A stretch of 5,269 nucleotides of DNA, taken from NCBI GenBank assembly GCA_021818125.1, contig JAKAFG010000147.1:1-5269 (forward strand). Direction: 5' to 3'. Source of the stretch: Pseudomonadota bacterium. GTDB taxonomy: Bacteria > Pseudomonadota > Gammaproteobacteria > Acidithiobacillales > Acidithiobacillaceae. Position 1 is the stretch's first letter, and each line of letters begins with the position of its first letter. Below, piece by piece: positions 1-4,924 of this stretch. Both the position numbers and the translations under genes were made by a program. The notes beneath the pieces were generated by a model. That model was not told the DNA's origin. It ran no database searches and saw only the letters and a program-made list of their open reading frames with translations.

Positions 1-768
1 GCCCGCCGGGTAAACGCCGAAGGCCTTATTGGTATTGGTCCCCAAGCTGCCGCTTACTTCCGCGGTCAGCAATGGGCCCATGCTGTAGCTCAGCATGCCG
101 GAGGTGATGTACTTGCCGTTGCCGTTGAGCAAGCCGCTCTGGCCACCGCCAAAGGTGTTGCCGTTGCTGAAGGCCGTATAACTGTCCAACGAGGTGTTAT
201 CGAAAATACCCACGGCATAGCCAACGCCCGTACCCATCACGTTGTCGGCATGGAACATGGCGCCGGCGGAACGTCCGGGCAACAGGGACTGACCCATGTT
301 GCGGAAGATAAAGGTCAGCTCATTGCCGGCCACACTGGTGTATTCCAGGCCTTCCGGGGTCTTGAACTTGCCGACCTGCAACTGGGCGAAGGGCACCGGT
401 GCATAGTTGACCCAGGCATCAATCAACTGAGCCTGACCGCCCTTCGTTGCAATATTGCTTCCAAGTCCGTTGTTCAGCCCGTCTCCAATGATTCCGGCAT
501 TATCCCAAGCTCCCTGGATAAAGTAAGTCACGCCGGGAACCGCCTCACCCTTGAAGCCCAACCGGATACGGTTGGCGCCGAAGATCAGGCCGCTGGAATT
601 AGAGGTGCCGGCTGCGTTATAACCGGTACCGAATTGCTGGGCGCCGGTGATCTGGGCATAACCGAAAACGACCGGGCCGGTGTCAGTATTGGAACTGGTC
701 GACGCGAAAGCGACGCCAGGGACCACAAAAGCCGCCGCAACGGCCAAAGCTACGAGATTCTTTTTCAT
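1..768 (-). CDS. outer-membrane porin, phosphate-selective porin O/P-like (3' end off window)
   Basis: This frame is open for 256 codons from ATG at 768 to the window edge, so the C-terminus is missing. Residues 1-22 are a typical Sec signal peptide: MKKN, then a hydrophobic Ala/Val-rich core, then a Pro-Gly turn and an AFA cleavage motif before Ser23. The rest has the look of an outer-membrane beta-barrel, with alternating hydrophobic strands and Gly/Asn/Ser-rich loops. Examples are residues 33-42, 61-73 and 116-136. The stretch around 133-143 (GKFKTPEGLEY) resembles the conserved early barrel segment of the porin O/P (OprP/OprO) family. Members form trimeric outer-membrane channels, and some select for phosphate or polyphosphate. 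The start is secure: a strong Shine-Dalgarno (GAGGAGGAG, 776-784) lies 7 nt upstream, below a good promoter. The porin call is firm. Phosphate selectivity is inferred from family resemblance only, and a general porin is the alternative. Confidence 0.85.
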   Translation of the reverse strand, partial: MKKNLVALAVAAAFVVPGVAFASTSSNTDTGPVVFGYAQITGAQQFGTGYNAAGTSNSSGLIFGANRIRLGFKGEAVPGVTYFIQGAWDNAGIIGDGLNNGLGSNIATKGGQAQLIDAWVNYAPVPFAQLQVGKFKTPEGLEYTSVAGNELTFIFRNMGQSLLPGRSAGAMFHADNVMGTGVGYAVGIFDNTSLDSYTAFSNGNTFGGGQSGLLNGNGKYITSGMLSYSMGPLLTAEVSGSLGTNTNKAFGVYPAG

Positions 769-814
769 GACTAAGCTCCTCCTCGAGAGCAATGTTTCAA
801 GTACCACGAAAGAA

Positions 815-843
815 ACTATAGCATCGGAGTGGACACTTTGCAA
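815..843 (-). promoter_or_regulatory. sigma70-type promoter of the porin gene
   Basis: On the minus strand, TTGCAA (838-843) and TATAGT (815-820) are separated by exactly 17 nt. The -10 is preceded by TGC, giving an extended -10 (TGnTATAGT). Predicted transcription start is near 808, leaving a leader of about 40 nt that contains the GAGGAGGAG ribosome-binding site at 776-784. The match to consensus suggests strong basal expression, as expected for an abundant porin. Confidence 0.75.
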
Positions 844-869
844 CATTTTCACAACACCCTTTTTACAAC
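836..869 (-). promoter_or_regulatory. direct-repeat array over the porin -35 region (candidate operator, possibly Pho-box-like)
   Basis: Three minus-strand copies of a GTTG-plus-A-rich motif occur: GTTGTAAAAAG (859-869), GTTGTGAAAAT (845-855) and GTTGCAAAG (836-844). Copies two and three are spaced 11 bp apart, one and two 14 bp apart. The last copy contains the -35 hexamer. PhoB-type response regulators bind 11-bp direct repeats that overlap or replace the -35 box, and OprP-type porins are classic Pho-regulated genes, so a Pho box is plausible. The match to the CTGTCAT half-site is only partial. Another regulator, or simple A-tract UP-element-like DNA, would also fit. Confidence 0.4.
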
Positions 870-903
870 GCGCCACAAAATCCGACCATAAAGCCCCTGC
901 TAT

Positions 904-933
904 TTGACACGAGCGGGCCGCCACGGCTATCAT
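904..933 (+). promoter_or_regulatory. promoter of the tRNA-Gln gene
   Basis: TTGACA (904-909, perfect -35 consensus) and TATCAT (928-933, five of six -10 bases) are separated by 18 nt. Transcription should start near 940, about 6 nt before the mature tRNA. The stretch between the -10 and the start is GC-rich (TCGCCCC), as in stringently controlled stable-RNA promoters. It is divergent from the porin promoter, with about 60 bp between the two -35 boxes. Confidence 0.75.
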
Positions 934-945
934 TCGCCCCTCTCT

Positions 946-1019
946 TGGGGGATCGTCTAGCGGTAGGACAGCGGACTCTGACTCCGCTAACCGTGGTTCG
1001 AATCCACGTCCCCCAGCCA
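946..1019 (+). tRNA. tRNA-Gln, anticodon CUG, CCA encoded
   Basis: A complete 74-nt cloverleaf can be folded by eye. The acceptor stem is TGGGGGA (946-952) paired with TCCCCCA (1009-1015). The D arm starts at 955. The anticodon stem is GCGGA (971-975) with TCCGC (983-987), and its loop CTCTGAC places CTG at 978-980. The T arm is CGTGG-TTCGAAT-CCACG. Discriminator G1016 and an encoded CCA (1017-1019) follow. Anticodon CUG reads the glutamine codon CAG. The weak first pair U1-A72 and discriminator G73 are glutamine identity elements for GlnRS, which supports the assignment independently of the anticodon. Confidence 0.97.
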
Positions 1020-1027
1020 AGCAAATA

Positions 1028-1059
1028 CAAGGGTTTAGGCTTAACCACCTAAACCCTTG
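1028..1059 (+). terminator. perfect 12-bp hairpin just after the tRNA, probable 3' processing/termination structure
   Basis: CAAGGGTTTAGG (1028-1039) and its exact reverse complement CCTAAACCCTTG (1048-1059) flank an 8-nt loop. The hairpin starts 8 nt after the tRNA CCA end. No T-run follows on the plus strand (AAGTCTCC). On the minus strand the stem is followed by TATTTGCTT, only weakly T-rich. It may end tRNA transcription, direct 3' trimming, or act with Rho; a canonical intrinsic terminator it is not. Confidence 0.5.
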
Positions 1060-1145
1060 AAGTCTCCTATCACCGGGCACAAGACATTGCCGATGCTCAA
1101 GCGGTACACTCATTCAAGGGCGGAAGATACGGTTGGGCTGAATAT

Positions 1146-1376
1146 ATGGATCTGACACTGACGGAGCATGCGGCCTTCGCGGTACAGCGGCGCGGCATCA
1201 AGATAGAGTGGATCGAGGCGGCGATCCTCGCGCCGGACAGGACAGAGAACCAGGATGGCAAACAATCGTTTCTCAAGTGCCACGGGGAGCGAGGGAAGAT
1301 GCTCCGCGTGGTGACGCGGGAGGACAACCATCAGCATGTGATAACCGTCTATTTTGACAGGAGGGCGTCATGTTAG
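1146..1376 (+). CDS. DUF4258 domain protein, putative toxin-like partner
   Basis: A 76-residue protein. The N-terminal part (LTEHAAFAVQRRGIKIEWIEAA split across residues 4-26) matches the DUF4258 pattern of a conserved His, a helix ending in RRGI, then a W-I-x-x-x-I/L helix and a Pro (residue 30). The C-terminal part has the family's closing beta strands: LRVVTRED (53-60), then the VITVYFD segment around 65-71. It overlaps the downstream DUF2283 gene by 7 nt. DUF4258 proteins are small, often sit beside antitoxin-like genes, and have been suggested to be RelE/ribonuclease-like. That role is inference here; no catalytic site can be proved by eye. No good Shine-Dalgarno precedes ATG 1146. The frame is open upstream to a stop at 1050-1052, but has no ATG, GTG or TTG there, so 1146 is the only sensible start. 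Confidence 0.8.
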   Translation: MDLTLTEHAAFAVQRRGIKIEWIEAAILAPDRTENQDGKQSFLKCHGERGKMLRVVTREDNHQHVITVYFDRRASC

Positions 1377-1567
1377 TGCGAGTGGATAGAGAGGCGGATG
1401 CGGTGTATCTGGAACTGACTTCGGCGCCCATCGAAGAAAGCGAAGAAGTTGCCGACGGCGTTGTCCTGGATTACGACAAAGACGGCCGTCTAGTCGGCAT
1501 AGAAATCCTGGACGCCTCGAAGAAAGGTGGCGCGGACGCCTTGCGACATATCAATGTCGCTGCCTGA
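1370..1567 (+). CDS. DUF2283 domain protein, putative antitoxin-like partner
   Basis: A 65-residue acidic protein covering a whole DUF2283 domain. The tell-tale parts are VDREADAVYLEL (5-16), a Ser-x-Glu-Val segment (24-27), DGVVLDYDKDGRLVGIEILDA in pieces from 29 to 49, and a final S-K-K turn. The start is well supported: AGGAGG at 1359-1364 lies 5 nt before ATG 1370, inside the end of the preceding gene. The 7-nt overlap with the DUF4258 gene implies coexpression in a fixed ratio. DUF2283 next to DUF4258 is a recurrent pairing in bacterial genomes, and the small acidic protein would be the neutralising partner if this is a toxin-antitoxin pair. The order here is putative toxin first, as in HigBA-type loci. 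Function is unproven. Confidence 0.85.
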   Translation: MLVRVDREADAVYLELTSAPIEESEEVADGVVLDYDKDGRLVGIEILDASKKGGADALRHINVAA

Positions 1568-1595
1568 CCGGCGCTACCCATGAGCGCGGGCGGTC
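1566..1595 (+). terminator. hairpin at the end of the DUF2283 gene (candidate terminator)
   Basis: GACCG (1566-1570) pairs with CGGTC (1591-1595), and the adjoining GCGCT (1571-1575) pairs with AGCGC (1583-1587). This gives 10 pairs with a 3-nt GGG bulge and a 7-nt loop. The stem begins inside the TGA stop codon. No T-tract follows, so it may be a Rho-dependent end or an mRNA-stabilising hairpin. It would separate the small two-gene module from dapF. Confidence 0.35.
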
Positions 1596-1657
1596 GGCCA
1601 GTTCGGGAAGCGTCATAAACCTGGAAAGCGTAGCCTGAAGCCTCCGATTTGCGCGCC

Positions 1658-1674
1658 CTGTCCTCCCCGGACAG
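1658..1674. promoter_or_regulatory. inverted repeat upstream of dapF (possible operator or hairpin)
   Basis: CTGTCC (1658-1663) and GGACAG (1669-1674) form a perfect 6-bp inverted repeat around TCCCC. It lies 20 nt before the dapF ATG and 8 nt before a weak -10-like TAAACT (1682-1687). Only one arm overlaps a possible, poor -35 (CTGTCC). It could be an operator, a small hairpin or chance. Confidence 0.25.
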
Positions 1675-1693
1675 ACATTGCTAAACTCAGGAT

Positions 1694-2560
1694 ATGAGCC
1701 ACTCCCATACTGATTCTGCGTCCCCCTCTCTGCGCTTCACCAAGATGCAGGGCCTGGGTAACGATTTCGTCGTTTTCGATGGCGTTCGTCAACGGGTCGA
1801 ACTGTGCCCCGAGGCCATCCGTGCCATAGCCGACCGCCACTTCGGCGTCGGTTGCGATCAAATTCTGCTCGTAGAGACCGCGACGTGCCCCGATAGTGAT
1901 TTCCGGTATCGCATCTTTAACGCGGATGGCACTGAGGTGGCGCAGTGCGGCAACGGCGCCCGCTGCTTTGCCGTCTTCGTGCGCCGCGCCGGACTCACGG
2001 ACAAAAAGCTCATCACTGTCGAGACGCTGGCCGGACACCTGATCCTGCATCACCAGGATAATGGTGAAGTCACCGTCAACATGGGTATCCCGCAACTCGC
2101 CCCGGCTGAGGTTCCTTTCTGCAGCAATGAAGAAGCGCCCGAATACCTGCTGTCCGTAGGGGACGACACTCTGCGCATCGCCGCCGTCGGCATGGGCAAT
2201 CCCCACGCGGTGTTGCGCGTATCCAACGTGGCCGATGCACGGGTAACCATCCTGGGTCCCCGTATTGAAACCCACCCGGACTTTCCCCAGCGCTGCAATG
2301 TGGGTTTCATGGAAGTCCGTGACCGGGGCCATATTCAACTGCGGGTCTGGGAGCGCGGTGCCGGGGAGACTCTGGCCTGTGGCAGCAACGCCTGCGCGGC
2401 GGTAGTCGCCGGTATCCGCTGGGACGAGCTGGATCATGCGGTGGCGGTGACTCTGCCGGGTGGCACCTTACAGATCGAATGGGCGGGCCTTGGGCAACCG
2501 GTCCTGATGACTGGCCCGGCGCAAGTGGTTTTTGACGGGGTTTGGCCCTTGTCAGACTGA
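1694..2560 (+). CDS. dapF: diaminopimelate epimerase
   Basis: DapF converts LL-2,6-diaminopimelate to the meso form without a cofactor. The product feeds both lysine synthesis and peptidoglycan cross-linking in the cytoplasm. The 288 residues include the FTKMQGLGNDF start of the fold (15-25), the first catalytic cysteine in CGNGAR (Cys85), the GNPH segment (168-171) and the second catalytic cysteine in ACGSNACA (Cys229). The cysteine spacing of 144 equals that of E. coli DapF (73 and 217). The protein has a ~12-residue N-terminal extension (polar, His/Ser-rich) relative to E. coli. No alternative start codon lies between ATG 1694 and Met18, which is inside the conserved motif, so 1694 is favoured. 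The AGGA before it is only one base away from the ATG, so it is not a normal Shine-Dalgarno. It is the first gene of the dapF-xerC-hslVU cluster. Confidence 0.97.
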   Translation: MSHSHTDSASPSLRFTKMQGLGNDFVVFDGVRQRVELCPEAIRAIADRHFGVGCDQILLVETATCPDSDFRYRIFNADGTEVAQCGNGARCFAVFVRRAGLTDKKLITVETLAGHLILHHQDNGEVTVNMGIPQLAPAEVPFCSNEEAPEYLLSVGDDTLRIAAVGMGNPHAVLRVSNVADARVTILGPRIETHPDFPQRCNVGFMEVRDRGHIQLRVWERGAGETLACGSNACAAVVAGIRWDELDHAVAVTLPGGTLQIEWAGLGQPVLMTGPAQVVFDGVWPLSD

Positions 2561-2571
2561 ATCACTGAATC
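2556..2571 (+). repeat. 8-bp tandem duplication at the dapF stop codon
   Basis: ACTGAATC occurs twice in tandem (2556-2563, 2564-2571). The first copy carries the dapF TGA (2558-2560). The second places another TGA in a different frame. It could be a slippage duplication; a functional role is not evident. Confidence 0.6.
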
Positions 2572-2595
2572 ATAGGCAGCGAAGGGAGAAACATC

Positions 2596-2772
2596 ATGCA
2601 GGACACGATATTGCAGGCCATTGCCAGGGGCTTGAACAGCGATGCAGCCGCGTTAGCGTTTCTGCACAAGCTCAATGATCAGGAGGGTGAGATGCTGGCA
2701 CGCCTGATCGCCGCGCTGGAGGTGCATAGCGCCGCTGAACGCTACAATGAAACCCATTGGGAGGATGATTGA
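2596..2772 (+). CDS. small hypothetical protein, 58 aa, between dapF and the DUF484 gene
   Basis: I do not recognise this protein. It starts with MQDTILQAIARG and ends with NETHWEDD. Residues 2-12 and 30-50 look like amphipathic helices, joined by a short linker containing DAAALAFLHKLND. The C-terminus is acidic. There is no signal peptide, membrane segment or Cys/His metal site. Evidence that it is real: a good AGGGAG (2583-2588) lies 7 nt before the ATG, it fills the otherwise empty 212-nt gap between dapF and the next gene, and its TGA (2770-2772) directly precedes the GTG of the DUF484 gene. It also contains that gene's ribosome-binding site. Its position suggests cotranscription and coupling with the DUF484 gene. 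A small regulator or partner protein is possible, but nothing in the sequence shows which. Confidence 0.7.
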   Translation: MQDTILQAIARGLNSDAAALAFLHKLNDQEGEMLARLIAALEVHSAAERYNETHWEDD

Positions 2773-3456
2773 GTGACCACAGCCCCCGAAACGGATGACC
2801 GGGCGGATCAGGTCCTGGCTTATCTCCGTCAGCATCCACAATTTTTGTGGGACCAGGAAGACCTGCTCCACACCCTGACCCTGCCCCATGTCGGACGCGG
2901 TTCGGCCTCCTCGCTGCTGGAGCGGCAGGCACAGGTACTGCGCGAGGAAAACGCCCGGCTGCACCAACGCATTACCGCACTGCTGGGTGCCGCCCAACAG
3001 AATGCCGCACTCGGCCTGCACCTCTCCGATCTAGCCACCGAACTGCTGCAGACGCCCGATTGTACTACGACCCTGAATACCGTTATCACCCGTTTGCGGG
3101 AGGGCTTTCAGGTCGAGGAAATGGCCTTGATCGCCCGCGTACCCATGGCCGATCTGCCGCAATTCCTGCCACTGGACCAGGCGGATTTTCAGGAGATTCT
3201 GAATGGGTTCCCGCTGTTGCGGGCCGCGACCGGACTGGCCCTCAGTCCGACCCTGCGCAGTACCCTCTTCGGCGCGGCGGGGGCGGGACTGGAGTCTTTC
3301 GCCCTGATCCCGCTTGCCGGTCAGCATCTGCAAGGCGGTATTTTGCTCGGCAGTCAGCACCCCGGCCGCTATGCCGAGGACGCCGGGGCCGACCTGCTCG
3401 ACCAGATTGCCCGCCTGGTCACCGCGGCACTGGATCGCTGCCTGAGCCCATGCTGA
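2773..3456 (+). CDS. DUF484 family protein (GAF-like), xerC-linked
   Basis: A 227-residue soluble protein. The N-terminal section has the DUF484 signature: V-L-A-Y-L-R-Q-H-P-Q-F-L (13-24), LTLPH (35-39), and LLERQ followed by LREENARL (48-63), which is probably a helical or coiled-coil linker. The C-terminal half (about 80-222) alternates strands and helices as in GAF-type sensory domains, ending with a hydrophobic helix around residues 208-220. The biochemical role of DUF484 proteins is unknown. The family is classically found between dapF and xerC, and that is the arrangement here. The start is GTG at 2773, immediately after the upstream TGA, with GGGAGG (2759-2764) 8 nt before it. Its end overlaps xerC by 7 nt. 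Confidence 0.9.
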   Translation: MTTAPETDDRADQVLAYLRQHPQFLWDQEDLLHTLTLPHVGRGSASSLLERQAQVLREENARLHQRITALLGAAQQNAALGLHLSDLATELLQTPDCTTTLNTVITRLREGFQVEEMALIARVPMADLPQFLPLDQADFQEILNGFPLLRAATGLALSPTLRSTLFGAAGAGLESFALIPLAGQHLQGGILLGSQHPGRYAEDAGADLLDQIARLVTAALDRCLSPC

Positions 3457-4388
3457 TCGAAACCGCCATTGCCCAATTTATCGAAACACTCCGGCGGAGC
3501 GGCAGGGCCAGTCCAGCCACGATCAGCGCCTATGGCCATGACCTGCTCGCCTGGTCGCGGTTTTCACAGCAACGCGGGCAGACGGAGATCGCGCAAATAG
3601 ATCGCAGCAGTCTGCGCGCCTACCTCATGGCGGAGCGCAGCCGGGGCGTGGCCATTCGCAGCCTGCACAGGCATTTCGCGGCGTTACGCGCCCTCTATCG
3701 CCATCTGCAACATGACGCGCCCGAACTGCGCAACCCGGTGCAGGGCCTCGCCATGCCCAGGGTGGAGCAGCGTCTGCCCGACTGGCTGACGGTGGATCAG
3801 GCGCACATGCTGATGCAGCCTGCCGCTACACCTAAAGCGGCGGAGACGCCTCAAGATTTCACCAGCCTGCGTGATCAACTAATCCTGGAGCTGCTGTACT
3901 CCAGCGCCCTGCGCGTCAGTGAACTGGCGGGACTCAATCTGGGCGATCTGGATCGTCACGGCGGCACGGTGCGGGTGCTGGGCAAGGGGCACAAGGAGCG
4001 TATCGTGCCGGTGGGTCAACCTGCCTGGGCGGCACTCCGCGCCTACCTCGCGTTGCGCCCGGCGGGTGAGGAAATGGCGCTCTTCGTCAATCTACGCGGC
4101 CAGCGACTCGGCGTGCGTAGCATCCAGATGCGGGTCAAAAAGCTGGGGGAGACCCGGCTGGGACAACCGCTGCATCCCCATACCCTGCGCCACAGTGCTG
4201 CCAGCCATCTGCTGCAGTCGTCCGGCGACTTGCGCGCGGTGCAGGAGTATTTAGGCCATGCGGGTATTGGCACGACCGCCATCTATACCCATATGGATTA
4301 TCAGCAGTTGGCGCGGGTCTACGACCAGGCGCACCCGCGGGCACGACGTGGCGACCAGGATACGAAGCACTTTGAGGGAAAAATATGA
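3450..4388 (+). CDS. xerC: tyrosine recombinase XerC
   Basis: XerC and XerD resolve chromosome dimers by site-specific recombination at dif, near the division septum with FtsK. The 312-residue protein has an N-terminal SAM-like DNA-binding domain (about 5-90) and a C-terminal catalytic domain (about 110-295). All six tyrosine-recombinase residues are visible: Arg155 (SSALRVSEL), Lys179 (GKGHKER), His244 and Arg247 (HTLRH), His270 (LGHAGIGTT) and the nucleophile Tyr279 (AIYTHMD). Spacing agrees with E. coli XerC (Arg148, Lys172, His240, Arg243, His266, Tyr275). The frame is open far upstream, but that part is an antisense-like shadow of the DUF484 gene. ATG 3450 gives the family's usual length. 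No clear Shine-Dalgarno is present, so translation probably reinitiates after the DUF484 stop (ATGCTGA overlap). XerC rather than XerD is chosen from the dapF-DUF484 context. Confidence 0.95.
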   Translation: MLIETAIAQFIETLRRSGRASPATISAYGHDLLAWSRFSQQRGQTEIAQIDRSSLRAYLMAERSRGVAIRSLHRHFAALRALYRHLQHDAPELRNPVQGLAMPRVEQRLPDWLTVDQAHMLMQPAATPKAAETPQDFTSLRDQLILELLYSSALRVSELAGLNLGDLDRHGGTVRVLGKGHKERIVPVGQPAWAALRAYLALRPAGEEMALFVNLRGQRLGVRSIQMRVKKLGETRLGQPLHPHTLRHSAASHLLQSSGDLRAVQEYLGHAGIGTTAIYTHMDYQQLARVYDQAHPRARRGDQDTKHFEGKI

Positions 4389-4924
4389 CAGATTCGCAGC
4401 AAATGCACGGGACGACGATTCTTTGTGTCCGACGGGGTGCCAATGTGGTCATGGCCGGAGATGGCCAGGTGACCCTCGGCAATACGGTGATGAAGGGCAA
4501 CGCCCGTAAGGTGCGCCGTATAGATCCGGGCGTACTGACCGGTTTCGCCGGGGCTACGGCGGATGCTTTTACCCTGCTGGAGCGTTTTGAGGCCAAACTC
4601 AAGGCTCACCCCGGCCAGTTGGCCAAGGCCGCTGTGGAGCTGGCCAAGGAGTGGCGTACCGACCGGGTACTGCGCCGTCTGGAGGCCATGCTCGCCGTCG
4701 CGGATGAAAAACAAAGCCTGATCATCACCGGGCAGGGCGACGTACTGGAGCCCGAACATGGTATCATCGCCATTGGTTCCGGCGGGCCTTACGCCCTGTC
4801 AGCGGCGCGTGCCCTGCTGGAAAACAGCGACATGCCCGCCCGTGAAGTCGCCAAACGCGCCTTGGGCATTGCCGGCGACATCTGCATTTATACCAACCAC
4901 AACCACACGATTGAAGAACTATGA
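4385..4924 (+). CDS. hslV: HslV, peptidase subunit of the HslVU (ClpQY) protease
   Basis: HslV forms a double hexameric ring with threonine peptidase activity, opened by the HslU ATPase. The 179 residues are nearly collinear with E. coli Hsl[18 protein letters not shown] (23-39), [32 protein letters not shown] and [16 protein letters not shown] near the C-terminus. The active-site Thr is not residue 2, as in E. coli, but Thr10 in HGTTI, so a nine-residue propeptide must be removed. Asp26 and Lys42 correspond to mature Asp17 and Lys33. ATG 4385 overlaps the xerC stop as ATGA, with GAGGG at 4374-4378. ATG 4403 (MHGTT) is a possible internal start, without an obvious better ribosome site. Confidence 0.97.

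Noticed and set aside
250..774. Plus-strand ORF of 174 codons
   Set aside because: It is a shadow of the porin on the opposite strand. The minus frame has a signal peptide, porin motifs, a strong ribosome site and a promoter; the plus frame has none of these.
863..1048. Minus-strand ORF of 61 codons across the tRNA
   Set aside because: It is the antisense of the tRNA (reading ...WIRTTVSGVRVRCPTARRS...), a well-known type of spurious protein in databases; it has no ribosome site and is fully explained by the tRNA and its flanks.
1053..1145. Open frame running upstream of the DUF4258 start
   Set aside because: It is open back to the stop at 1050-1052 but contains no start codon and no ribosome site; a gene remnant is possible but cannot be supported.
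946..1693. tRNA-Gln as attachment site of an integrated element
   Set aside because: I found no second copy of the tRNA 3' end between 1020 and 1693, and no integrase of the element type. The only tyrosine recombinase is XerC, in its housekeeping context.
1613..2437. Minus-strand ORF of 274 codons opposite dapF
   Set aside because: The plus frame encodes DapF with both catalytic cysteines at the expected spacing; the antisense frame has no recognisable features.
2847..3449. Upstream extension of the xerC frame giving a 513-codon fusion
   Set aside because: The extra residues overlap the DUF484 gene in another frame and are Arg/Pro/Gly-rich low-complexity shadow; XerC homology starts at ATG 3450 with normal length.
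4130..4200. Heat-shock (sigma32) promoter for hslV inside xerC
   Set aside because: A CCCCATAC resembles the -10 element, but no CTTGAA-like -35 occurs at a 13-15 nt distance, so I do not call it.
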